From Anabaena lutea FACHB-196 (GTDB taxonomy: Bacteria; Cyanobacteriota; Cyanobacteriia; Cyanobacteriales; Nostocaceae), in assembly GCF_014698305.1 (NCBI RefSeq), contig NZ_JACJST010000001.1:248001-312000 (forward strand): 64,000 nt of DNA. The letters are read 5' to 3'. A program made the translations under genes and the position numbers. Below are positions 9,901 to 17,885 of this stretch, piece after piece. Positions within the stretch are counted from its first letter, which is position 1, and each line of letters starts with the position of its first letter. A model generated the notes under the pieces. It was not told the origin of the DNA, ran no database searches, and was given only the letters and a program-made list of their open reading frames with translations.

Positions 9901-10546
9901 CAGAACAAGCCAAATCAGAACGTACCATTTTTTGTACACCGACGGAAAGGGCTAACTCGAAATGGTCGAAACCTTTGATTTGTCGGTAAGAAATAGCACG
10001 GTCAGTAAAAATGGAAGCAAAGCATTTATGACAAGATTCTAATAGGCTTTTAAGTCCGTGAACGTTGAGATAGGTTTCTTGTTGTCCAGCAAAACTAGCA
10101 TCTGGTAAGTCTTCGGCTGTGGCACTAGAACGCACTGCAACGTCGGTATCTTCACCGTATTCTTGACAGAGAATTTGATAGGATTGTGCGATCGCTTGTT
10201 GTAATTCTAGCGGAAATGGCGTGTTGAGCATCAGCGACCTAGCTTGTTGTCCACACTGCCGCAAATTATCTATATCCTCTACATCTAAAGAAGCAAAAAT
10301 CTTTCTCAATTTAGCTTCTAAACCTGCCCCAGTAATGAAAAATCTATAAGCATAAGCGGTGGTAGCAAACCCGGTGGGAACTTTTACTCCTTTGGGACTC
10401 AGTTGCTGAATCATCTCTCCTAAGGAAGCATTTTTTCCACCCACGAAGGGAATATCTGCAATCCCCACGGCATTAAAAGGTAAAACTAGTGCTTGTTCTT
10501 TGGATAATAGGCGATCATTTTCTTGATTTTTTCGTATTTCTAGCAT
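6914..10546 (-). CDS. ppsA: Phosphoenolpyruvate synthase interrupted by an intein
   Basis: PEP synthase makes PEP from pyruvate and ATP through a phosphohistidine, for gluconeogenesis. The frame encodes 1210 residues. The N-terminal ATP-grasp part (about 30-355) includes VGGKNASLGEM and the VRSSATAEDLPDASFAGQQ region. The swivelling phosphohistidine domain is split: GGRT ends at 437 and CHAAIIAREMG resumes at 832. The PEP-binding barrel spans about 895-1205 with MVPFCRTPEEG, SIGSNDLTQL and ICGQAPSDYP. Removing residues 438-831 leaves 816 residues, close to the usual size near 790-800. The catalytic His (H833) lies one residue past the splice point, so activity should depend on splicing. The gene stands alone between two repeat-filled gaps; ATG at 10546 opens the conserved N-terminus. 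Confidence 0.95.
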   Translation of the reverse strand: MLEIRKNQENDRLLSKEQALVLPFNAVGIADIPFVGGKNASLGEMIQQLSPKGVKVPTGFATTAYAYRFFITGAGLEAKLRKIFASLDVEDIDNLRQCGQQARSLMLNTPFPLELQQAIAQSYQILCQEYGEDTDVAVRSSATAEDLPDASFAGQQETYLNVHGLKSLLESCHKCFASIFTDRAISYRQIKGFDHFELALSVGVQKMVRSDLACSGVMFSIDTETGFKDAALITAAYGLGETVVQGAVNPDEYLVFKPTLKQGFKPILQKRLGTKEIKMVYDLGGMKLTKNVSVLPSERNQFALNNDEILQLANWACIIENHYSQVRGMDTPMDIEWAKDGVTGELFIVQARPETVQSQKSKTVLRSYHLKEKSAVLLTGRSVGEMIGQGKAKVILDANQIQQFQAGDVLVTNRTDPDWEPIMKKASAIVTNSGGRTCFDGDTKIITNKGFMTIQQIYEQGYQGLSTLALNTKTHQIEWKPITDAMKRTSQVIGVSVSQTGKVTDNILRLTPDHKMVNLRNGEYTKTEIQEMLDSQEMVLVSQNIPKLGNNKNQEADLAYLIGGIITDGSIYTSRTHGEVQFIQKCLPEKQAFIVAMNEKMSTVYGKSFATCEKPVSSGYIRGKQVKGQATAYRIYSKAIAYDLKEKEQQITQILLENTPEVSYQFLGGVIDGDGCYANNRINIYISEENLLQAVIIACLKINTVPQVTKNRHIYNVQIVEKLEQILQYTQRVKGDVNRITIQTRFFATNQLFGDNVTGQIKLRKDKNILISDKQLHEIGQFEQLLQGDIRMQRVVKVADAVEAEVYNITVADHHNYLVFTSKYTPVVVCNCHAAIIAREMGIPAIVGCGNATTLLQTGQEITVSCAEGETGKVYAGLLNFEIQELTLDNLPRTRTKIMMNVGNPEEALGLTAIPNDGVGLARMEFIIANHIKAHPLALLHFDDLEDELAKYKIAELTAQYENKAEFFIDKLAQGIGTIAAAFYPKPVIVRLSDFKSNEYANLLGGRQFEPKEENPMLGWRGASRYYDPRYREGFALECEAMKRVRNEMGLTNMILMVPFCRTPEEGKRVLAEMAANGLVKGENGLEVYVMCELPSNVILADEFSQVFDGFSIGSNDLTQLTLGLDRDSELVAHLFDERNQAVKRTIAKAIATARQFKRKIGICGQAPSDYPEFARFLVEEGIDSISLNPDSVLKTQLEIAAAEGNIMSV
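8054..9235 (-). other. Intein with LAGLIDADG homing endonuclease, inside ppsA
   Basis: Host residues 438-831 (394 aa) form an in-frame intein. Block A is CFDGDTKIITNKG with Cys438 as first nucleophile. Block B has TPDHKM (T511, H514). The two LAGLIDADG motifs are LIGGIITDG (561-569, acidic D568) and LGGVIDGDG (667-675, D674), both with their catalytic Asp, so the endonuclease may still be active. Block F is VYNITVADHHNYLVF (806-820). Block G is VVVCN, ending at N831 before extein Cys832. The residue before the terminal Asn is Cys830 where most inteins have His. The insertion lies directly before the Cys-His of the phosphohistidine site, the most conserved stretch of the host. Confidence 0.95.
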
Positions 10547-10807
10547 ATTGTCGAGTCCTTTAAAAGCTACAACTATTTTATTAAGAAGTTTTTAGTAAAT
10601 AAATTGATCTACTTGTGAATTACACCATTATTTTTATATACGTCAAATATGAGGAACTTGTGAGGATATAACGATTACGTAGAGACAAACTGATACTGTT
10701 TCTCTATGATTGCTTGCTTGGCGTAGCCATAGATGCGCTTTATATATCACGTCTCTACATAATTTATTTGGCACAGCCTGACATAGAATTGGTATGACTA
10801 TTAAAAT

Positions 10808-10903
10808 ACAGCAGATTGCAGATCAATGAGGTACAGAATCTAAATTGAAACCTAGACACCAAACCAGTTTTACTCCTGACTCCTGACTCCTGAATTCTGC
10901 TGT
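10808..10903 (+). repeat. ACAGCAG-ended dispersed repeat, copy 1
   Basis: A 96-bp unit begins ACAGCAGATTGCAGAT and ends GAATTCTGCTGT, so its ends are inverted copies (ACAGCAG/CTGCTGT). The centre holds three CTCCTGA-type units. Nearly identical copies lie at 17700-17822 and 25445-25540, and a right half at 3538. All are intergenic. This looks like a small non-autonomous mobile or hairpin element; no transposase is linked to it. Confidence 0.8.
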
Positions 10904-11028
10904 AATTCGTAATACTAGCGATCGCAGGCTATGCCTAAGTGATGTGATTAAGTTTTGTATTGTAACTGAGATTTAGCACCAAGTCCGCCGGTTTCCGGCT
11001 ATCTGAACTTTGCAAGAGAGATCGCGTC

Positions 11029-11186
11029 TAAGAGATTGTTTGAAAACTTTTTCGTGTTGGATCTGACACCCGCTGATCCCCCTAAATCCCCCTTTCTAAG
11101 GGGGACTTTGAAGAATTTAGCCCCCCCTTTATAAGGGGGGTAGGGGGGATCTCGATTAATTCTGATACTTTTCAAACATCCTCTAA
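11029..11186. mobile_element. MITE-like element with 18-bp imperfect terminal inverted repeats
   Basis: The left end TAAGAGATTGTTTGAAAA (11029-11046) matches the reverse complement of the right end (11169-11186), TTAGAGGATGTTTGAAAA, at 15 of 18 positions. Inside is a strong secondary inverted repeat built on AATCCCCCTTTCTAAGGGGG and CCCCCCTTTATAAGGGGGG. The ends resemble the terminus next to the transposase remnants at 13994 and 33446 (GATGTCTGAAAAG), so the element was perhaps moved by that IS family. It has no coding capacity. Confidence 0.75.
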
Positions 11187-11402
11187 CATACTTGCTGGTT
11201 CTTAGTTGCTTTTTATTTAAACCCTCCAGAATTAATGAAAAATTCTTAAAAAATATATTGTTATTTAAAGTTATCTCACAACTTCCTCATATTTGTAAAT
11301 TATAGTTTAGAACTATAAACACTTGCTTGTTCATATCTCTGGGTTGTTTTCATGGCTACCCTAAATAGATCTACACATTTTAAAACCGGATTTGAGAAAT
11401 AG

Positions 11403-11570
11403 ATGAATTATTGTCCCTGTTGTTCTAATTTACTTTTACAACATATACGCAGAGATGAAACATACTGGTTTTGCCGTACTTGTTGGCAAGAAATGCCAGT
11501 GTTTACTCAGAGTCTTTACTGTTCCTTGTCAGAGATAATTTTAGGTAAAACCCCTATAGTAATTCAATAA
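11403..11570 (+). CDS. Small zinc-ribbon-like protein, 55 aa
   Basis: ATG at 11403 to TAA at 11570 gives 55 residues beginning MNYCPCCSNLLLQHI and continuing YWFCRTCWQEMP. Two CxxC-type knuckles (CPCC and CRTC) about 20 residues apart are the layout of a small zinc ribbon. I recall similar short proteins in Nostocales genomes, but no function is known to me. An AGAAATAG stretch just upstream is a weak ribosome binding site at best. It stands alone between a repeat-rich gap and the convergent diguanylate cyclase gene. The clear CxxC spacing is the reason I keep this short frame. Confidence 0.6.
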   Translation: MNYCPCCSNLLLQHIRRDETYWFCRTCWQEMPVFTQSLYCSLSEIILGKTPIVIQ

Positions 11571-11662
11571 AAAAAATAGGTTGATCAGTATACTTGCGTG
11601 AACGATATTCTATTCATGAGTAGATAGGAGTCAATAATTTGTCTATACTAAATTTTTTACTC

Positions 11663-13018
11663 TCAAGATCCCATATAAGAATATGTATTGCGCCCTTGGT
11701 TTTTAGCAGCATATAGTGAAATATCGGCATTTTTAATTAAGTATTCTAGTGAATAATCTGGAACTGGAATAATACTAGCGATGCCCATACTTAATGTCAC
11801 ATAATCGTTAACTGAAGAATGATGGTGAGGAATAAATAAGCTAGCTATTTGCTGTTGAATCTGTTGAGCAAAATAAACTGCTCCTTCTAAAGGGGTGTTA
11901 GGAAGCAAAACCGCAAACTCTTCACCACCATAACGAGCAACCAAATCAGCCGGACGTTTACAAGTTCGTGCGATCGCTTGAGCAATTTGTCGCAAACACT
12001 CATCACCTGCCTGATGACCATAACAGTCGTTATAGTTTTTAAAATAATCTATATCACAGAGAATTAATGATAAAGGCATTTTTTCCCGTTGCAGTCGCTG
12101 CCATTCTAAATTGATTACGGCATCAAAACATCGTCGATTGGCAATTTGCGTTAATCCATCCATATTAACTAAACGTCGTAATTCAGAATTAGCTTGCCGA
12201 AGAGTTGCCTCTACCTGCAAACGCTCTGTCAAATCAGAAATAATACAGTAGAGTAGATTCTGTCTATCGATATTAATCCGACTGGAATAAATTTCAACTT
12301 GACGAATTTCGCCAGATGCCAACTGATGAAAATATAAAAAATTCCCCGGATAAGCCAGCTGTTTTAAGGCTTTGTTGGCAATAGGATCACCATCTACTAA
12401 AACAGTTAAATCTGAGAGCTTTTTCTGTCGTAAAACTTCGCGGCTATATCCGTAAAATTGACTTGCGGCTGGATTAGCATCAAAGATTTCCAGGGTAAGA
12501 GGATCGATCAATATTTGCACCGCTCGGTTATTTTCAAACATCTGCGGGTAAGTTACTTGTCTTGGTTGTAATTTTTGATTAGCCAGACACGGATAACCAA
12601 TATCTAATGAGTTAGGCAGATCTTGCACACACAGCAAGGCATCAAAACCTGTATTTTTTGTGGTTGCAATTGGCGTTGCTGTTACTTGTAGCGAACGTAA
12701 CCTTCCATCTTTAGTTAGACAAGTGAAAAAATGCGGGTACAACTGGGGTGAAAAAACAGTCACTTTTCCAGCTTGCAAAGTTTGGTTCAATTGTTCGACA
12801 TAATCTTGACAATTGAGATGAGAGAAATATAAAAGCAGATTTTTCCCAATAATTTCTTCTCTGGAAATATTTGTCCAATCTTCCAGGCATGAGTTCCAAA
12901 AACTGACTATGCCATCACGCTGCAAATAACACACTCCAACAGGAAGACATTCCATTAATTGCAATGATTCAAATGAAATTTGCGTAACTTCTGTCTTGAT
13001 AGGTTGGAATGTCTTCAT
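11663..13018 (-). CDS. PAS-PAS-GGDEF diguanylate cyclase
   Basis: The 451-residue protein should make cyclic di-GMP from two GTP in the cytoplasm. Two PAS regions lie at about 18-135 and 155-270 (the second shows IFDANPAASQFYGYS). A short coiled linker leads to the GGDEF domain at about 283-451: MDGLTQIANRR, the metal-binding CDIDYFKNYND, and the active-site motif GGEEF at 364-368. Five residues before it is RPAD (355-358), the RxxD inhibitory site, so product feedback is likely. There is no EAL domain, membrane segment or signal peptide. It is monocistronic, reading away from an AT-rich gap. The ligands of the PAS domains cannot be told. Confidence 0.93.
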   Translation of the reverse strand: MKTFQPIKTEVTQISFESLQLMECLPVGVCYLQRDGIVSFWNSCLEDWTNISREEIIGKNLLLYFSHLNCQDYVEQLNQTLQAGKVTVFSPQLYPHFFTCLTKDGRLRSLQVTATPIATTKNTGFDALLCVQDLPNSLDIGYPCLANQKLQPRQVTYPQMFENNRAVQILIDPLTLEIFDANPAASQFYGYSREVLRQKKLSDLTVLVDGDPIANKALKQLAYPGNFLYFHQLASGEIRQVEIYSSRINIDRQNLLYCIISDLTERLQVEATLRQANSELRRLVNMDGLTQIANRRCFDAVINLEWQRLQREKMPLSLILCDIDYFKNYNDCYGHQAGDECLRQIAQAIARTCKRPADLVARYGGEEFAVLLPNTPLEGAVYFAQQIQQQIASLFIPHHHSSVNDYVTLSMGIASIIPVPDYSLEYLIKNADISLYAAKNQGRNTYSYMGS

Positions 13019-13600
13019 ATAAGCTTTTGCCCCGTAACTCTAATATTGCTGATCGGCAATGGCACTAATCCAAACAATTATAATAAAATGAAATATGAAG
13101 ATCATACCTCGACAGGAAGATATTTTGTGAATTGCATGCGATGACGCAAATGAAAGTGGCTTATTTATGACAACAACTCCAGTCAATACCTGGCCTCATC
13201 ACGTCAGCAAGAATGGCTATAGAAGAGCCTAACCCAAAAAATTCTGTCGAATCCAGGAGGATGGGTCTGATATCAAGAAAGAAAAATGATGCCGATAGTT
13301 TAAATAGTTTAACTAATTCTTGGGGTTTAATTCCCCTACCTCTACAGGCAGCAAGTTTTGTGTTGGGGTCTAAATCCCCGTTGCAAAACTTAATTACGTA
13401 TCCCTGGCGGGACGGTCGGCACTATTACGAATTACGAATTACGAATTACGAATTACGAATTATTTGACTTACTTATTTTGCATACTTTTCGAGTAGAAAA
13501 CCCTCGAATTAATTCAAGGGTTGTATGTTTTGAGAGTTTATATCTAAATTTGAAATTGATTGCAGATGTTGTCTATTTGTTATTGATTCTAAGTATTGTT
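13019..13600. other. Non-coding gap with ATTACGA heptamer repeat
   Basis: I see no convincing gene in these 582 bases. At 13424-13463 a heptamer (ATTACGA) is repeated about five times. A preceding stretch (about 13320-13420) with TTGTGTTGGGGTCTAAATCCCC and AAACTTAATTACGTA matches, on the other strand, the sequence next to the TAATTCG repeat at 28590-28660, so both are copies of one composite repeat. An 84-codon frame at 13213-13467 runs through this repeat and is not credible. Confidence 0.65.
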
Positions 13601-13822
13601 TTAATCTTCTTGCCAATCTTCACAACCGAGCAGGTCAATAATCCTGTCTCTGAGTAAATATTCGTTTTTTTCTAGCTCATACTCAAAATAAGTCCATTCA
13701 CGGTCAGGAAGATATTTACAAAGAGTATAAATTGGCTGTTGACGGTTAAGAAGTCCCTTTTTCACAAGTTGATGTGCTTCTTCCTTTATCATTCCAATGT
13801 CATATTTAATAGCGGTATCCAT
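13601..13822 (-). CDS. DUF4327 family protein
   Basis: A small soluble cyanobacterial protein of 73 residues. The sequence KYDIGMIKEEAHQLVKKG, RQQPIYTLCKYLPDREW and LLRDRIIDLLG fits DUF4327 as I remember it; no function is established. The frame also has an upstream ATG at 13843, which would add seven residues. I prefer the ATG at 13822 because GAGG lies 9 bases before it and the family usually opens near this point, while the upstream ATG has no ribosome binding site. It is a single gene, with an IS remnant on the upstream side. Confidence 0.8.
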   Translation of the reverse strand: MDTAIKYDIGMIKEEAHQLVKKGLLNRQQPIYTLCKYLPDREWTYFEYELEKNEYLLRDRIIDLLGCEDWQED

Positions 13823-13993
13823 ACCTTGTAACCTCATTTTCAAGCAAGGAATTAAAAGACAACTTTAATAAATTATTGTCTCTACTTTAAATTTATCAAA
13901 AAATTGGTGAATTTTGTGAACCATGACAAGATTAATTTTTACTAGACTCAGTTTTATCGGTTTTGATTGCTGCGAGAGGTCTATTCTTAAATT

Positions 13994-14112
13994 CAGATGT
14001 CTGAAAAGTTTTGAGAAGGTGATTTTAATTACGCCAGTTGCTTAAACATTAAACGAATCATAGCTACATAAATAAAAGCCTCTGTTGTTTCAGGTAAAAT
14101 CTCATAGTCCTT
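13994..14112 (-). mobile_element. IS remnant: transposase C-terminus and terminal repeat
   Basis: Read on the minus strand, this piece encodes KDYEILPETTEAFIYVAMI and then RLMFKQLA followed by a stop, the end of what looks like an IS5-type transposase. After the stop comes the element's end, CCTTCTCAAAACTTTTCAGACATC. A near-identical fragment lies on the plus strand at 33446-33568. The rest of the transposase is missing, so it cannot move itself. The family assignment is from memory of cyanobacterial IS ends. Confidence 0.75.
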
Positions 14113-14176
14113 ACTCAGTCTTCGACACCCTTCAGGTTACTTCCACTGATAAACCTGAACTAAATAGTTGTCATAG

Positions 14177-15196
14177 TTACACCTTCAAGGAGGGTGCTAG
14201 GGCTAAAGTTTTCGTTCCTTCAGTAAGGAGAAAGCGATCGCACAAATTAAACATTTCTCCCTCAGTCTGCACCCGTCGCATCAATCGCAGAAAATCACCT
14301 TCAGTGTCAACACTCAAAGCAATATAGTTAAGAAACATTTTCAGGTAGGCTACCCGCGATCGCTCTGGTATAGTTGACGCTGTAGGAGTTTGCCATAAAC
14401 GATCAATATAGTTGCGTACCTCTGCTAAAGGAACCACTGTGATCTCCTCTCCTCGCCAAGCTTGCCGAATTTGATTAAAAAGCCAAGGATTCCCAATCGC
14501 CCAGCGTCCCACCATTACACCCGCCGCACCCGTTTGAGAAAGCACTTCCAGGGCAGTTTTCGCCGAGTTGATATTGCCATTAGCCAGCACTGGACAATCA
14601 ACCCGTTTGACCGCTTCCGCAATCAAATCATATTTCACCACCCCGTGGTACATATCTTTTACCGTGCGACCATGCAAACTCAGCAAATCAATGTTGTGGC
14701 GATTGATTATATCGAGAATGGAGTAAAAGTTATCTGTATTTTCAAAGCCTACGCGCATCTTCACAGTTAAAGGTTTATCATTCACAGCAGCACGCAGTTC
14801 TCCCAAAATCTGATCTACCTTTTCCGGTTCTCGTAGCAATCCACCTCCAACATTTTTGCGATAGATTCTCGGCGCTGGACAGCCCATATTCAAGTCTACT
14901 CCTGCGATATTATATTTGCAGAGTTCCTTTGCTGTTCTTACCAAATCAGGAATGCTTTCGCCAATCATTTGAGCAAAAACGGGGCGACCTGTATCGTTTT
15001 CGGTGATGGCTGCCAGAATGTTACGATTGAGCCGTGAGGTATCATTGACACGGAAATACTCAGTGAAGAAGTAGTCAGGACTGCCGTAGTGGGCAATGAC
15101 CTTCATAAACCACTTGTTTGTCACATCCTGCATAGGCGCAAGAGCGGTGAGCGGTAGGTCTTTCTGAAGCGATTGCGGGAGTGATACCTGGGACAT
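14177..15196 (-). CDS. dus: tRNA-dihydrouridine synthase family protein
   Basis: This flavoenzyme reduces specific uridines in tRNA to dihydrouridine using NADPH. The 339-residue product has the FMN barrel of the Dus family: LTALAPMQDVTNKWF at the start, the catalytic-loop motif DLNMGCPAP with its Cys, KMRVGFENTD, LLSLHGRTVKDMY, VLANGNINS and GVMVGRWAIGNPWLF. The longest frame starts at a TTG (15217); I use the ATG at 15196, which opens MSQVSLPQ. Which Dus subclass (A, B or C) is not settled. It is followed by the IS remnant at 13994, only about 65 bases beyond its stop, so the 3' flank has been disturbed. Confidence 0.92.
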   Translation of the reverse strand: MSQVSLPQSLQKDLPLTALAPMQDVTNKWFMKVIAHYGSPDYFFTEYFRVNDTSRLNRNILAAITENDTGRPVFAQMIGESIPDLVRTAKELCKYNIAGVDLNMGCPAPRIYRKNVGGGLLREPEKVDQILGELRAAVNDKPLTVKMRVGFENTDNFYSILDIINRHNIDLLSLHGRTVKDMYHGVVKYDLIAEAVKRVDCPVLANGNINSAKTALEVLSQTGAAGVMVGRWAIGNPWLFNQIRQAWRGEEITVVPLAEVRNYIDRLWQTPTASTIPERSRVAYLKMFLNYIALSVDTEGDFLRLMRRVQTEGEMFNLCDRFLLTEGTKTLALAPSLKV

Positions 15197-15373
15197 AGAA
15201 ATGAAGAGGTTCAACAAAGCATCACTGTATCAAAAAACGGTTACTGAGCTTCATCAAGCCCAGAGGTGGGACTTTCCACTTATAGCAACTGCCGTCCCCC
15301 GGCTTAAAAGACACTGACATCTAAAAACTTTTTGGATTTTTAGGTGTTTATTCCGGGGTTTTCGACATTTATC

Positions 15374-16081
15374 TTATAATATTTCTAAAGGAATTTGCGA
15401 AAACTTTTTCACATACATAAAGTTATGAGCTACAGCCGTTGTGTGTCTATTTAACCCACAAACGTTGAAATTAGCAGCGCTGGCCGCAGCTAACTCTTTT
15501 GAAGAGTCAGACAGGAACAAAATTTCCTGTGGGCGGACAAGTAATTCATCTGCAATGGTAAGGTAGGACTGACTTTCGGTCTTGTTGCCTGTAGTTGTAT
15601 CGAAGTACATAGAGAATAATGGAGTTAAATCCCCCATTAAAGTGTTTTTAAACAATAGTTTCTGAGCAGCAATAGAACCAGAAGAATAGACAGCTAGTGT
15701 TAAACCCGCAGCATACCAATGTTGAAGACATTCAACAGCATCAGGATACACATGGGCTTTCAGATCACCGCTTTTGTACCCTTCTTGCCAGATTAAACCT
15801 TGCAGGGTTTTTAATGGAGTAATTTTGCGGTCTTCAGTGTGCCAAATCATCAACTGACTCAGGCAGCTTTCCACATCAAGATTTGATTGGCCACTGATTT
15901 CTCTGACTTGTTGCAGGATATCCGATACCGTTGGCAATTCTAAGTGATTATATACCCAGTCTGATAAATGTTTTGCAGAATATGGAAAAAGAACTTCATG
16001 TACAAAACTAATATCGGTTGTCGTACCCTCAATGTCGGTCAGAATAATTTTAAGTCGGTTGCCTTGGTAAGTAACTGTCAT
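15374..16081 (-). CDS. mtnC: Enolase-phosphatase E1 (methionine salvage)
   Basis: MtnC enolises and dephosphorylates 2,3-diketo-5-methylthiopentyl-1-phosphate to the acireductone in methionine salvage. The 235-residue protein belongs to the HAD superfamily: motif I is TDIEGTTTDISF with nucleophile Asp16, and the EGTT run after it marks the E1 group. Motif II is VYSSGS, the motif III lysine is in GNKTESQSY, and motif IV is LFLSDSSKE. The length fits the family (about 225-260). ATG at 16081 gives the expected short lead before motif I. Other salvage genes are not adjacent. It is divergent from the aldo/keto reductase, sharing a 167-base gap that should hold both promoters. Confidence 0.93.
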   Translation of the reverse strand: MTVTYQGNRLKIILTDIEGTTTDISFVHEVLFPYSAKHLSDWVYNHLELPTVSDILQQVREISGQSNLDVESCLSQLMIWHTEDRKITPLKTLQGLIWQEGYKSGDLKAHVYPDAVECLQHWYAAGLTLAVYSSGSIAAQKLLFKNTLMGDLTPLFSMYFDTTTGNKTESQSYLTIADELLVRPQEILFLSDSSKELAAASAANFNVCGLNRHTTAVAHNFMYVKKFSQIPLEIL

Positions 16082-16248
16082 AGCTGGGAAACTTTATTGC
16101 AGTCAAATCGCCATTGAAATACTTTACTCGTTTTATTTCTTTCCTAAGTAAGTCGGTGGGAAAATTTACAACCATGTAACGAAAGCTTAACCACAGTTGA
16201 CAGAGTTAAAGTATAAAACTAGTCAGAGAAATGAATTAGAGAGAAACC

Positions 16249-17208
16249 ATGAAAAAACGCACACTGGGTACATCAACCGTACAAATCACACCCATCCTCA
16301 TGGGTACTTGGCAAGCCGGAAAAAAAATGTGGGTGGGAATTGAAGATAACGACTCCATTGAAACCATCCGTGCCGCCTACGAAGCCGGAATCACCACAAT
16401 AGATACCGCTGAAGTTTATGGCGAAGGGCATTCTGAACAGATTGTAGCTGAAGCTCTAGCTGATGTGCGGGATAATGTGGAATATGCCACAAAAGTTTTT
16501 GCAAATCATCTCAAATATCAACAAGTAATAGAAGCTTGTGAACGTTCTCTAACAAATCTGAAAACAGACTACATCGACCTTTATCAAATTCATTGGCCTG
16601 CCGGTGCATTCAATAGTGAAATTGTGCCAATTGCAGAAACCATGAGCGCCTTAAATCACCTTAAAGAACAAGGTAAGATTCGAGCCATTGGTGTTTCTAA
16701 CTTTTCTCGTGACCAATTAGCAGAAGCAGCCCAATATGGACGGATTGATAGTCTACAACCACCCTATTCTCTATTTTGGCGGCAAGTAGAAAAAGATGCT
16801 ATGCCCTATTGTGTTGAAAACAACATTTCAATATTAGCTTATTCACCTTTAGCCCAGGGATTGTTAACCGGTAAATTTCTGTCTGGGCATAAATTTGATC
16901 CAGCCGATAACCGAGCTAAAAATAAATTATTTCAAGACGAAAACTTTGAACGCGCTCAACAAGCCTTAAATGAACTTAGTCCCATAGCCGAATACCATAA
17001 TTGTAGCTTGGCTCAGTTAGCATTGGCGTGGTTGATTGCCCAGCCTCAAACAAATGCCATAGCAGGTGCGCGTTATCCTGAGCAAGCAATAGCCAACGCC
17101 CAAGCATTGGAAATTAAACTTTCTGCTGAAGCACTTGCAGAAATAGATAAAATTGGACGCATTGTCACCGACCATCTTGATGAACAATCAGTTATGTGGA
17201 ATTGGTGA
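16249..17208 (+). CDS. Aldo/keto reductase
   Basis: A cytosolic NADPH-dependent oxidoreductase of 319 residues. The barrel shows the catalytic residues in order: DTAEVYGEG (Asp and Tyr), the Lys in EYATKVFAN, and the His in LYQIHWPAG. The cofactor part follows with IGVSNFSRDQ, LAYSPLAQGLLTGKF and AIAGARYPEQ. ATG at 16249 follows GAGAGAAACC, an acceptable ribosome binding site. The substrate cannot be told; members act on sugars, aldehydes or methylglyoxal. It looks monocistronic. Confidence 0.93.
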   Translation: MKKRTLGTSTVQITPILMGTWQAGKKMWVGIEDNDSIETIRAAYEAGITTIDTAEVYGEGHSEQIVAEALADVRDNVEYATKVFANHLKYQQVIEACERSLTNLKTDYIDLYQIHWPAGAFNSEIVPIAETMSALNHLKEQGKIRAIGVSNFSRDQLAEAAQYGRIDSLQPPYSLFWRQVEKDAMPYCVENNISILAYSPLAQGLLTGKFLSGHKFDPADNRAKNKLFQDENFERAQQALNELSPIAEYHNCSLAQLALAWLIAQPQTNAIAGARYPEQAIANAQALEIKLSAEALAEIDKIGRIVTDHLDEQSVMWNW

Positions 17209-17655
17209 TTAGGCTCAAGATTCTCAGATTAGGGAACTCCAAAAAATAAATTATCCAATTTCACTCCCATCAAAACTCCTTTTCCTCTCCTTGCACCCTA
17301 CCCCCTGCCCTAAAAACGATAGGGTATTTATTTATGTTGCTAAATGAAACAAAACATCAAGTTTAGTAAACAAAGGATTGCATCTCAAATAGCCAATGCT
17401 AAATTATATTCATAAGGACACAAAACTAACTACAAACAACCCACCGGGCAATGACTTAGTGTCCCCTGTCAGCAGCCCAAGCAAGTTTTAGCAGATACAA
17501 TAAAGTGGCCAAAACACCTTTTATCAAGGTCGAGCCAAATCCCTAAGCGGAAAAACGAATAAAATGCTGAACTTGCCAGTTTTAACATCCACCCTAGTTA
17601 TTGACTTTCAATTACTCACTTAACCTTAACAATTTGAAACTTCTGAATTCGCTAG

Positions 17656-17691
17656 AACCTGGTCAACCTCGACCAGGTTTTTAGGTTTTTA
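17656..17691 (+). terminator. Hairpin with T-rich tail, candidate terminator
   Basis: AACCTGGTC (17656-17664) and GACCAGGTT (17671-17679) form a perfect 9-bp stem with a 6-nt loop, followed by TTTAGGTTTTT. No coding gene ends near: the aldo/keto reductase stops about 450 bases upstream. It may end a long 3' untranslated region or an unrecognised small RNA in 17340-17655, where I see no ORF. The sequence shows the hairpin; the RNA is inference. Confidence 0.55.
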
Positions 17692-17699
17692 TAGTATTT

Positions 17700-17822
17700 A
17701 CAGCAGATTGCAGATTAATGAGGTACAGAATCTAAATTGAAACCTAGACACCAAGACAGTTTTACTCCTGAACCGGAGGTCTGCGAAGCGTCTCCTGAAT
17801 CCTGACTCCTGAATTCTGCTGT
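17700..17822 (+). repeat. ACAGCAG-ended dispersed repeat, copy 2, with insertion
   Basis: The ends and most of the body match copy 1 at 10808. Between CTCCTGA units it carries about 27 extra bases with CCGGAGGTCTGCGAAGCG, another repeat motif of this kind of genome, making the copy 123 bp. It lies just upstream of the lipoprotein gene. The rest of the 17209-17885 gap holds the hairpin at 17656 and nothing else I can name. Confidence 0.8.
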
Positions 17823-17885
17823 ATTATAAAATAATTTGATTTGCTGTTGGAACATATCCAAGTTATTACCATGCTGGAGCTTTAA

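Larger units (their letters stand above)
10547..11402. other. Long non-coding gap carrying two kinds of repeats
   Basis: No gene is supported in these 856 bases. They hold a dispersed repeat at 10808-10903, a MITE-like element at 11029-11186, and a copy of the TTGC-TTGGCGTAGCC tag near 10712-10730 that recurs near 30861 and 31402. The last 200 bases before the small gene at 11403 are AT-rich and may contain its promoter, but no clear box pair was found. Confidence 0.6.

Noticed and set aside
13213-13467. 84-codon plus-strand frame
   Set aside because: It runs through a composite repeat and the ATTACGA heptamers, ends in YELRITNYELRII from the tandem units, and has no ribosome binding site.
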